Shown: piece after piece, positions 36,587 to 44,206 of the stretch
Position numbering within the stretch: position 1 is the first letter of the stretch
Layout: each line of letters starts with the position of its first letter
From: Xiheimicrobium sp052034585
GTDB taxonomy: Bacteria; Myxococcota; Myxococcia; Myxococcales; Myxococcaceae
NCBI GenBank assembly: GCA_052034585.1
Contig: JBPOIJ010000115.1
Span: 1 to 64,000, forward strand
DNA: 64,000 nucleotides
Direction: 5' to 3'
Translations under genes and position numbers: made by a program
Notes under the pieces: generated by a model
What the model saw: the letters and a program-made list of their open reading frames with translations, nothing else
What the model was told of the DNA's origin: nothing
Databases searched by the model: none

Positions 36587-37044
36587 GCCACCGCGCCGAG
36601 TGGGACATTCCTGGCTGGTTCTGGACCGCGATCGAGCAGGCCGGTGGTGAGCTGCAGCAGCTCGTCGATTGGCTCGAGAAGATCTCCCGCGAGCTGCTGA
36701 TCGAGTTCGCGGCGAACGCCCAGCTGGCGGCCGAGGCGGTGTGCGACCCGTGGGCCGGGCCGACGATCGACGGGACGACGCTCTCGGAAGACGACGTGCA
36801 GGACTTCGCGACCTGGGTGGTGAGCCGCGGCCGGGCGTTCTGGGAAGAGGTGTGCGCCAGCGCCGACCTCGAGCCCTTCGTTCGGCGGTCCTGGGCACAC
36901 GAAGGCACCTGGAGCGACGAGGTCTCCGAGCCGGCGTACCGTGGGTACCAATCGGTCACCCAGATCGCCTTCGCGGTCTTCGAGCGGCGGTTCGGCGGCG
37001 ATCTCTTCGAGGCGCTCGACGAGTTCTTTGCCGAGCGAGGTTGA
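36583..37044 (+). CDS. DUF4240-like protein with likely CTG start
   Basis: No ATG or GTG occurs in frame near the start of this clearly coding region. A CTG at 36583 overlaps the upstream TGA as CTGA, giving 153 residues. A TTG at 36544 inside the preceding gene is the alternative. The protein has WDIPGWFWTAIEQAGGELQQL, then ISRELLIEFAANAQ and LSEDDVQDFATWVVSRGRAFWEE. These resemble the FW..I and FR.WL...G pattern of DUF4240 proteins, a family of unknown function. It ends with GGDLFEALDEFFAERG. No signal or TM segment is present, so it is cytosolic, unlike its lipoprotein neighbours. The family call is by eye. Confidence 0.6.
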   Translation: MSHRAEWDIPGWFWTAIEQAGGELQQLVDWLEKISRELLIEFAANAQLAAEAVCDPWAGPTIDGTTLSEDDVQDFATWVVSRGRAFWEEVCASADLEPFVRRSWAHEGTWSDEVSEPAYRGYQSVTQIAFAVFERRFGGDLFEALDEFFAERG

Positions 37045-37091
37045 GGGAAGTCGCCGCGGCGGATCGCTTCGCGTACCATGCGCACGCTCTC

Positions 37092-37097
37092 GGGAGG
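37092..37097 (+). promoter_or_regulatory. Shine-Dalgarno deciding the start at 37102
   Basis: GGGAGG at 37092-37097 lies four bases before the ATG at 37102 and after an in-frame ATG at 37078. It therefore favours 37102, which also places the lipoprotein signal at the very N-terminus. Confidence 0.6.
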
Positions 37098-37101
37098 CCT
37101 C

Positions 37102-38550
37102 ATGCGAATCCTATCGTGGTGCTTGGTGGTGTCGGCGCTGTCGGCGTGCCCTGGTGGAGGGACGGGCGGGACTGGCGGCGGAACGGCTGGCGGCCTCGGG
37201 GTGACGGGCGGCGGCTTCTCCTCCTCCGGGGGCGGCGTGGGGAGCGGCGGTGGTGGGGCGACCCCGGGTGGGGGAACGGCCGGCTCGAGCGGCGGCTCGG
37301 GAACTGGCGGCGGCGCGAGTCAGCAAGGCGGGGCGCTCACCATCACGAGCTTCGTCTTCTCGCCCAAGGTGGTGGCAGGGCCCGATGGCGTCTTCCATCA
37401 CGTGCACCGCACCCAGTCTCCCGACACCATCGTCTACGGGCGCTGCTCGGCGAACTGCGCGACGACCCAGGGCTGGTCCTTCGTCACCCTCGACTCGGCC
37501 AACGGCTCACTCTCGGCCTCGCGGCTGGCGGTCGGGGCGGACAACCGGGTGCACGTCGTCTACTCGGCCTCTGGCCCGACGCGGAACCTCTACGCGACGT
37601 GCGCCTCGAACTGCACCGCGGCGGCGAGCTGGACGAAGGTCGAGCTGCCGACCGACTCGAGCTGCGCCTTCGAGGATCAAGGCACCAACCTCTTCATCGA
37701 CGCGCAGGGGCGCCTCACCTTCCTCAACAGCGACTTCAACACCTCGGCGATCTGCGTGAACACCTGTGCTCAGAGCTGCACCACGCCTTCGAACTGGTCG
37801 ACCGGCACGATCCTCGACATTCGGGTCTCCGGGCGCCGCATCGACCACGCGCTCGCCTTGGGAGGCTCGACGCTCCATCTGCTCTACGACGATCTCACCG
37901 CGGGGCTGCGCTACGGCTCCTGTTCGAGCAACTGCACCCAACCCGGCAGCTGGACGATGTCGGCGCCGCTCTTCTGGCACGTCGACCGGCCCGTCGCGAT
38001 CGCCTCGACCGCCGGCGGCCGGCTGCTGATCGCCTACAACCAGGGCGTGACCGACGCCTCGGCCCCGATGGACGTGAAGGCCTTCGATCGCAAGCTGCTC
38101 GCCTTCACCTGTGCCGGGAACTGCAGCGTGCGCTCGTCGTGGAACGGCGTCTCGCTGGGCTCCGATGACGACGGCTCGTCAGGCATCGCGACCATCTCGG
38201 ACACGACCGGTGGGCTCGTCGTCACCACCGAGGCGAGCGGCACGCGGCTGTTCCTCTGTCAGAGCGGCTGTGAGAACGGCGCGTCGTGGCAGGGCGGCGA
38301 GGTCGAGACGGCGGCCGGGCTGTTGATGGCGCTGCCCGACCCCTACAACGTGCTCGGCTGCACCGATCAGAACGGAGCCGAGGTGCGCGCGGCGTACGCG
38401 GCGTGGCTGCCCGAGCGGCCATGGGCCGCGGTGAACCAGGCGGGCGGGCTCTTGATCTCGACGATGACGGGCGGCCTGCGGCGGTGTCCGGGGCTGACGA
38501 CCTCGGCGGCGTTCCCGGGCTACGGGCGGCTCATCTACTCGCCTCCCTGA
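37102..38550 (+). CDS. Lipoprotein with Cys-pair/Trp repeats (propeller-like)
   Basis: This 482-residue lipoprotein has signal MRILSWCLVVSALSAC and a Gly-rich stalk to about residue 75 (GGGTGGTGGGTAGG style). After it, six repeats carry a Cys-x3-Cys-x5-Trp motif: CSANCATTQGW, CASNCTAAASW, CAQSCTTPSNW, CSSNCTQPGSW, CAGNCSVRSSW and CQSGCENGASW. Each is spaced about 50-70 residues apart, with strand-like stretches such as RVHVVYSASGP between them. This spacing suits blades of a beta-propeller, with a disulfide at each blade edge. I recognise no named family. It is probably displayed on the cell surface. A single further ATG at 37078 exists but lacks a Shine-Dalgarno. Confidence 0.75.
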   Translation: MRILSWCLVVSALSACPGGGTGGTGGGTAGGLGVTGGGFSSSGGGVGSGGGGATPGGGTAGSSGGSGTGGGASQQGGALTITSFVFSPKVVAGPDGVFHHVHRTQSPDTIVYGRCSANCATTQGWSFVTLDSANGSLSASRLAVGADNRVHVVYSASGPTRNLYATCASNCTAAASWTKVELPTDSSCAFEDQGTNLFIDAQGRLTFLNSDFNTSAICVNTCAQSCTTPSNWSTGTILDIRVSGRRIDHALALGGSTLHLLYDDLTAGLRYGSCSSNCTQPGSWTMSAPLFWHVDRPVAIASTAGGRLLIAYNQGVTDASAPMDVKAFDRKLLAFTCAGNCSVRSSWNGVSLGSDDDGSSGIATISDTTGGLVVTTEASGTRLFLCQSGCENGASWQGGEVETAAGLLMALPDPYNVLGCTDQNGAEVRAAYAAWLPERPWAAVNQAGGLLISTMTGGLRRCPGLTTSAAFPGYGRLIYSPP

Positions 38551-38552
38551 GC

Positions 38553-39488
<936 letters not shown>

Positions 39489-39540
39489 CGAGGTGCAAAG
39501 TGTAGCGCAACCGACGGCGCGCGCTCCTCGGATTACACCG

Positions 39541-40887
39541 TCAGCCCTGCCAGTCTCGGGCGCGGCTCTCGAAGCGGGTGTATTCGGGGAGGAAGATCAG
39601 ATCGATCGAGCCGACCGGGCCGTTTCGCTGCTTGGCGATGATCAGCTCGACCGGCATCGCGGTGCGCCCGGGCGGAGGAGGGGCCCCGTCCTCGTCTTCC
39701 TCGCGGTGGATGAACATCACCACGTCGGCGTCCTGCTCGATGGCGCCGGACTCGCGGAGGTCGGAGAGCATCGGCTTGCCCCCCTTGCGCTCCTCGACCT
39801 TTCGGTTGAGCTGGCTGAGGGCGATGATCGGCACGTCGAGTTCCTTGGCGAGCTGTTTGAGGCCACGGGAGATCTCGGCGACCTCGAGCTGGCGGCTCTC
39901 GACCTTCCCCTTCTGGTGCATCAGCTGGAGGTAGTCGATGACGATCAGTCCGAGCGTCGGTTCCTTCTGCTTGAGCCGGCGGGCCTTCGCGCGCAGGTCG
40001 AACGACGAGAGGCCACCCGTGTCGTCGACGAACAACTTGCATTGGAAGAGCTCGTTGGCCGCTTGTTGAATGCGCTCTTCGTCGGCCGCGCTGAGCCGCC
40101 CACCGCGGAGCTTCTTCATGTCGACGCGCGCGTGCGTCGCGAGCATGCGGGTGACGAGCTGCACCGAGGGCATTTCGAGCGAGAAGACGGCGGCGGCGCG
40201 CTTCTCCTTGTCGGCGACGTGAATGGCGATGTTCATCGCGAGCGACGTCTTGCCGATGCCGGGGCGGGCAGCGAGCACGATGAGCTCTCCGCCGTGCAGG
40301 CCGGTGAGCTGGTTGTCGAGATCGAGGAACCCGGTGGCGGTGCCGGTGATGCCCGAGGTGTTCTTCTTCATCGTGTCGAGGAGCGTGAGCGCCTCGTCCA
40401 TCAGCTCCATCATCGGTCGCAGGTCGCCCTGCTGCCGCATCTCGGCGATCTGGAACACCTTGCGGCCGGCCTCGTCGACCAACTCGAGGACGTTGCCGGT
40501 CTCCTGGCTGGCGAGCTCGAAGATCTCCCGGCCGGCCTTGGCGAGCCCGCGCCGCGTCGACTGATCCTTGATGATCTTCGCGTACTCGACGGCGTTGGCG
40601 GAGAAGGGGACGAGCTGATCGAGCGTCTGGAGGTAGCTCGGGCCGCCGACGTTGGCGAGCTGGCCGCGCGTCTTGAGCTCCTCGGAGACGGTGAGCCAGT
40701 CGACCTTCGAGTTGCGGCCGTCGAGGGCCACCATCGCGTCGAAGATCTCGGCGTGCGCGGGGTTGGCGAAGTCGTCTTTGGTGACCTGCTCGGCGACGTT
40801 GGGCAGCACCGAGTTGTCCATCACGATCGCGCCCAGCACCGCGCGCTCGGCGGCGAGATCTTCGTGCACTCGTTGGGGGAGGCTCAC
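39541..40887 (-). CDS. dnaB: Replicative DNA helicase DnaB
   Basis: This 448-residue protein starts with a GTG at 40887 and matches DnaB throughout. The N-terminal DnaB_N domain has ERAVLGAIVMDNSVL. The RecA-like ATPase carries Walker A in ARPGIGKTS (207-215), the H2 region IDYLQLMHQKGK and LSQLNRKVEERK, and GAIEQDADVVMFIHREE near the end. It unwinds DNA ahead of the replication fork. In many bacteria dnaB follows rpsF-rpsR-rplI; here two lipoprotein genes lie between rplI and dnaB. No intein is present in the motifs. Confidence 0.97.
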   Translation of the reverse strand: MSLPQRVHEDLAAERAVLGAIVMDNSVLPNVAEQVTKDDFANPAHAEIFDAMVALDGRNSKVDWLTVSEELKTRGQLANVGGPSYLQTLDQLVPFSANAVEYAKIIKDQSTRRGLAKAGREIFELASQETGNVLELVDEAGRKVFQIAEMRQQGDLRPMMELMDEALTLLDTMKKNTSGITGTATGFLDLDNQLTGLHGGELIVLAARPGIGKTSLAMNIAIHVADKEKRAAAVFSLEMPSVQLVTRMLATHARVDMKKLRGGRLSAADEERIQQAANELFQCKLFVDDTGGLSSFDLRAKARRLKQKEPTLGLIVIDYLQLMHQKGKVESRQLEVAEISRGLKQLAKELDVPIIALSQLNRKVEERKGGKPMLSDLRESGAIEQDADVVMFIHREEDEDGAPPPPGRTAMPVELIIAKQRNGPVGSIDLIFLPEYTRFESRARDWQG

Positions 40888-40929
40888 AGGGGCTTCATAG
40901 CTCCGCTCCCCGGCGCGACTGTCGGAGAA

Positions 40930-41478
40930 TCAGCGCTCGGCGAGGTACTCGAGCTCGACCTCGAACGGCGCGATCGGCGTCTCGGCGTACCAGTTCTGCG
41001 CGAGGGTGGTGGTGCGCGAGACGCGGAGGCGACCGAGCTGGCGATCGCCGCGACGAACGAGGGCGCTGACGCCGACGAACTCGCCACGGCTGCCACCGGC
41101 TTCGAAGGACGAGCTCCAGAAGCAGCTGTCGGTCGAAGGGTTCGGGTCGTTCACCGCCGCGTTGGGGCGCACGCAGAACTCGAGCCCGCTCGCCGAGCGA
41201 ATCTCGACCCACCGGCCACGCGCGCCGCAGTCCCAGGAACTGAGGTGCAGCTCGGCCTGCGCGACCGGCACGCGCTCCACTGGGTCGAGCCGCCACCCCA
41301 GCGCCGAGTCGCCGTCACGGGTCTCGAGTCGCAAGGCGAGGGTGTGCACGGAGGGGCTGGTCGCGACCTGCGTGAACACCTGCTGGCGTTCGGGAGCGAT
41401 GGCCGCGGCGACGGGCGCCTCGGTCTCGAGGGGACCACCACAGCCAGTGAGGACCACGACGGCGAGGAGCGAGCGCAT
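40930..41478 (-). CDS. Small secreted lipoprotein
   Basis: This 182-residue protein starts at the ATG at 41478 (MRSLLAVVVLTGCGG), with a lipobox Cys13. The mature part is beta-rich and has two Cys pairs (SSWDCGARG... FCVRPNAAV... SCFWSSSFEAGG). The motif RWVEIRSASGLEFCV suggests a small sandwich fold. I recognise no family. It is on the dnaB strand, 42 bases upstream of dnaB, and is divergent from the cytochrome-motif lipoprotein gene, so it is an insertion between rplI and dnaB. Confidence 0.65.
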   Translation of the reverse strand: MRSLLAVVVLTGCGGPLETEAPVAAAIAPERQQVFTQVATSPSVHTLALRLETRDGDSALGWRLDPVERVPVAQAELHLSSWDCGARGRWVEIRSASGLEFCVRPNAAVNDPNPSTDSCFWSSSFEAGGSRGEFVGVSALVRRGDRQLGRLRVSRTTTLAQNWYAETPIAPFEVELEYLAER

Positions 41479-41623
41479 GTCGACCGGTATGCAGGCCCGC
41501 GAAGAAGGGACAATTCGGTGCAGCGGAGCCTTTGCGACGATCTCAGAGCAGCAGAGGTTTCTTCGAAGGATGCGCGGAGACGGGACTTTTCGCGGCGCCG
41601 TGGCAGAGTGCGCGCACCCCCGT

Positions 41624-42406
41624 ATGCGAAAACTCCTCTTGGTGGCCTTGGTCGCTGTTGGCTGTGGACCCGTTTCGTCCGAGATGGACGCAGGTGCCGG
41701 TGGTGGCCGTGCCGGTGGAAGCGTGGGCGGCGGGACGTCTGGGGGAGGGAGTGCCGGTGGTGGGAGCTCGGGCGGTGGAATGTCGGGCGGTGGAACGTCC
41801 GGCGGTGGAACGTCCGGCGGTAGCACGGCGGGCGGAAGCACGGCTGGCGGAAGCACGGCTGGCGGAAGCACGGCTGGCGGAAGCGCGGCTGGCGGAAGCA
41901 CGGCTGGCGGAAGCGCGGCTGGCGGAAGCGCGGCTGGCGGAAGGGCGGCCGGTGGAAGCGCGGCCGGTGGAAGCGCGGCCGGCGGAAGCGCGGCCGGTGG
42001 AAGCGCGGCCGGCGGAAGCGCGGCCGGTGGAAGCGCGGCCGGTGGAAGGGCCGGTGGAAACGCAGCTGGTGGAAGCGCTGGCCCGAGCTTCGCCGCGACG
42101 GTCCTCCCCATCTTCTCCGTGAAGTGTGCACCCTGTCACACGGGCTTGGGTTCGGGCGGTTCGAACCACGGCTCGGCGGCGCCGACCGGCTACGCCAGCA
42201 CCCAACTCCCTGGCTCGGGCTTCAACGGCTGCCTCAGCACGGCGACGAAGGGTGCCTGCACGATCATTCGTATCCAGAACGGCAGCATGCCGGCGGGAGC
42301 GCTGTGCACGGGCAACCCTGCGACGGATGCGAACAACGGCGCCTGCCTCACCGCGCCGGAACAGACGGCCGTTCAGAACTGGATCTCCGGCGGTCAGCTC
42401 CCCTGA
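41624..42406 (+). CDS. Lipoprotein with GGS[T/A]A repeat stalk and a haem-binding motif
   Basis: The frame begins at the ATG at 41624 (MRKLLLVALVAVGC, lipobox) and gives 260 residues. After a Gly-rich start (about 25-63), an uninterrupted run of 15 pentapeptides GGS[T/A]A or similar follows (residues 65-139). The C-terminal part is a mini cytochrome c: KCAPCHTG with Cys168, Cys171 and His172, then NGSMPAGALC and LTAPEQTAVQNWISGGQLP. That tail pattern is typical of single-haem c domains in secreted myxobacterial lipoproteins. A distal Met could be the one in MPAG. The protein probably sits on the outer membrane with the haem domain held away on a flexible stalk. Electron transfer to an unknown partner is inferred. 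Confidence 0.78.
   Translation: MRKLLLVALVAVGCGPVSSEMDAGAGGGRAGGSVGGGTSGGGSAGGGSSGGGMSGGGTSGGGTSGGSTAGGSTAGGSTAGGSTAGGSAAGGSTAGGSAAGGSAAGGRAAGGSAAGGSAAGGSAAGGSAAGGSAAGGSAAGGRAGGNAAGGSAGPSFAATVLPIFSVKCAPCHTGLGSGGSNHGSAAPTGYASTQLPGSGFNGCLSTATKGACTIIRIQNGSMPAGALCTGNPATDANNGACLTAPEQTAVQNWISGGQLP
41816..42040 (+). repeat. 15-bp coding minisatellite (15 units)
   Basis: Fifteen in-frame 15-bp units of the form GGCGGAAGCACGGCT (with GCG for ACG, or GGC/GGT swaps) encode GGS[T/A]A. Units in the left half carry ACG GCT, and those in the right half GCG GCC. This suggests expansion in two steps. Such tracts may change copy number by slippage without shifting the frame. Confidence 0.9.
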
Positions 42407-42661
42407 TGGCGCGGGCGTGAGCCCTCGGCTTCAACTCCCGACGGCCTTCACGGCAAAGCTGCTCGGCGGCTTTCAGGCTCGGTGAGCCTCCGGAGGTTCG
42501 CCTGCACGAGGGCGACGACCGAGAGCCTTGCAGAGGCCGCCAGTGGCTTTCCTCGGCGTGCTCCGACCACCCAGCGTGTCAGGCGACAGCCGCGTCAGAA
42601 ACAATCGAGCCGTGCCCACTCATCGCGGACACGGCTCGGAAATACTCAAACCGGCACGGGC
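42407..42661. other. Gap between cytochrome-motif lipoprotein and rplI
   Basis: This 255-base gap lies between convergent genes. Apart from the terminator-like hairpin at 42606-42638 I see no gene, tRNA or repeat in it. Confidence 0.6.
42606..42638 (-). terminator. Terminator-like hairpin after rpsF-rpsR-rplI
   Basis: A perfect 9-bp stem, CGAGCCGTG (42606-42614) with CACGGCTCG (42630-42638), has a 15-base loop and lies 24 bases past the rplI stop. Read on the minus strand it is followed by ATTGTTTC, a weak T-rich tract. It probably ends the ribosomal-protein operon and isolates it from dnaB. Confidence 0.65.
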
Positions 42662-43120
42662 TCAGGCCTGTGCGGCGGCCTCACCCTGCACGTGCACCAT
42701 CACCTTCGTGTGCACGTCGCGGTGCAGCCGCAGCTCGACCTCGAAGCTGCCGATGGTGCGAATGGGCTCGGGCAGGTGGATCAACCGGCGATCGAACTTG
42801 TGACCCTGGGCGGCGAGCGCCTCGGCCACGTCGAGCGCGGTGACGGAGCCGAACAGCTTCTCCTGATCACCGACCTTGCGGGTGATGGTGACCGAGACGT
42901 TGCCCAGCTTCTTGGCGGACTCCTCGGCGACCGACTTCATCTTCGCGTGGCGAACGGCGATCACGGCCTTCTCGTGCTCGAGCTGCCGAATGTTGGCGGC
43001 CGAGGCGAGCATCGCGAGGTTGCGCGGCAACAGGTAGTTGCGCGCGTACCCGTCCTTCACGTTCACGACCTCGCCGGAGTTGCCGAGGTTGTACACATCT
43101 TCACGGAGAATGACCTTCAT
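42662..43120 (-). CDS. rplI: 50S ribosomal protein L9
   Basis: This 152-residue protein begins MKVILREDVYNLGNSGEVVNVKDGYARNYL, the L9 N-domain signature, and has the long central helix and C-domain (LFGSVTALDVAEALAAQG). Length fits the family. L9 binds 23S rRNA domain V at the base of the L1 stalk. It is three bases downstream of rpsR and forms an operon with it and rpsF. Confidence 0.97.
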   Translation of the reverse strand: MKVILREDVYNLGNSGEVVNVKDGYARNYLLPRNLAMLASAANIRQLEHEKAVIAVRHAKMKSVAEESAKKLGNVSVTITRKVGDQEKLFGSVTALDVAEALAAQGHKFDRRLIHLPEPIRTIGSFEVELRLHRDVHTKVMVHVQGEAAAQA

Positions 43121-43123
43121 GGC

Positions 43124-43435
43124 TTAGCTCGCGAGGACCAGGTAGGGGATGAGCGCCAAGCCACGGGCCTGCTTGACCGCCTTCGCGATCGCCCGCTGGT
43201 GCTTGGAGCAGTTGCCGGAGATGCGGCGGGGAATGATCTTGCCGCGCTCGGTGACGAAGTACTTGAGGGTCGATTGGTCCTTGAAGTCGACGATGATCTT
43301 CTTGTCGGCGCAGAACCGGCACACCTTGCGGCGCGCAAAGCCCCGGCCTCCACGCTTCTCGTCGCCATCTCCACCGCGATCGCCACGATCTCCGCGGTCG
43401 CCACCCTTGCCACTCTTCTCGTAGTTCTTTTCCAT
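43124..43435 (-). CDS. rpsR: 30S ribosomal protein S18
   Basis: This 103-residue protein has the S18 core: KVCRFCADKKIIVDFKDQSTLKYFVTERGKIIPRRISGNCSKHQRAIAKAV is visible across 38-88, and includes the two-Cys motif CRFC near the start of the core. The N-terminal 35 residues are an unusual charged, Gly-rich extension (GGDRGDRGDRGGDGDEKRGG). S18 pairs with S6 on the platform of the small subunit. It lies between rpsF and rplI in one operon. Confidence 0.96.
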   Translation of the reverse strand: MEKNYEKSGKGGDRGDRGDRGGDGDEKRGGRGFARRKVCRFCADKKIIVDFKDQSTLKYFVTERGKIIPRRISGNCSKHQRAIAKAVKQARGLALIPYLVLAS

Positions 43436-43452
43436 GGTCGTGTTTCCTTTCC

Positions 43453-43911
43453 TCAGCCGACCATCTCGTCGTCGTAGCTACCGTCGACGTCGGAGTTGAA
43501 GTCTTCACGCTCGGCGCCACCGAACGGCTTGTTGTCGTCCACGTCGCCCGCGAGCTTCAGATCTTCCTGAGGCTGCCGGCTCTCGGGATCGATCGCGTCG
43601 GCGAGGCGCTTGGACATGTAGCGCGACACCTCGTCGAGGATGCGCAGGTTGCGCTCGACCTCGGCCACCAGGTTCGACTTCCCGAGGTAGTGCGCGTGCA
43701 GGTAGATCGCGCGCGGCTGCTTCGCCACCGGGTACATCGTCTTCTTCTTGCCCCAGATGGTGAAGCGCAGGAACTTGCCGCCCTCACGGTTGACGATGTC
43801 GCGGACCTTGCCCTTCACCACGTCCACGTTCTCGTCGGTGAGATCCGGCTTCACGAGGAAGACGGTCTCGTACTCGCGCAAGAAGCTTGCGCTCTTCGAT
43901 GCTTCGGCCAT
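43453..43911 (-). CDS. rpsF: 30S ribosomal protein S6
   Basis: This 152-residue protein has the S6 pattern YETVFLVKPDLTDENVD, WGKKKTMYPV and RAIYLHAHYLG. Its C-terminal tail is long and acidic (DVDDNKPFGGAEREDF), as in several Deltaproteobacteria. The start is supported by AGGGGAGAG upstream. S6 binds S18 on the 30S platform. It is the first gene of the rpsF-rpsR-rplI operon. Confidence 0.96.
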   Translation of the reverse strand: MAEASKSASFLREYETVFLVKPDLTDENVDVVKGKVRDIVNREGGKFLRFTIWGKKKTMYPVAKQPRAIYLHAHYLGKSNLVAEVERNLRILDEVSRYMSKRLADAIDPESRQPQEDLKLAGDVDDNKPFGGAEREDFNSDVDGSYDDEMVG

Positions 43912-44206
43912 GTGTTCTCTCCCCTTGGGTTCTGCCCACCGGGAAGCCCGATGAGCGGGGAAACGGTCTGACTCTCGAAAGACCGGGACAGGGAACCGCG
44001 TGCCTGCGCCCTCACGCTACGACCCGCCGGGAATCGACGGAGCCGGTGCGCTTACGTGGCTGGCCCCACCCTGTCAACTCCGGCTCGGCACCGCGCCTCT
44101 CGCGCGCGAGGGGAACCATTCAAGAGGAGATGGAGTGCGAGCGTCGTTTCGCGGCGCCCAGGCGCGTGCTATCGGCCAGCACCTTTTCACGGGAGGGATC
44201 GTCTCC
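43912..44206. other. Divergent gap between rpsF and a barrel gene
   Basis: The gap is 295 bases. It holds a candidate rpsF promoter (44049-44077) and the ribosome site of the barrel gene (GGGAGGG at 44191-44197). The rpsF leader of about 130 bases could hold an autoregulatory S6:S18-binding structure, but I could not recognise one. No gene is visible. Confidence 0.5.
44049..44077 (-). promoter_or_regulatory. Candidate promoter for the rpsF operon
   Basis: On the minus strand a perfect -35 TTGACA (44077-44072) is followed after 17 bases by TAAGCG (44054-44049). Only two of six -10 positions match the consensus, so the -35 carries most of the weight. It lies about 138 bases before the rpsF ATG. 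Confidence 0.4.

Noticed and set aside
39493..41823. 776-codon plus-strand open frame over dnaB and the small lipoprotein gene
   Set aside because: It is antisense to dnaB and has no domain.
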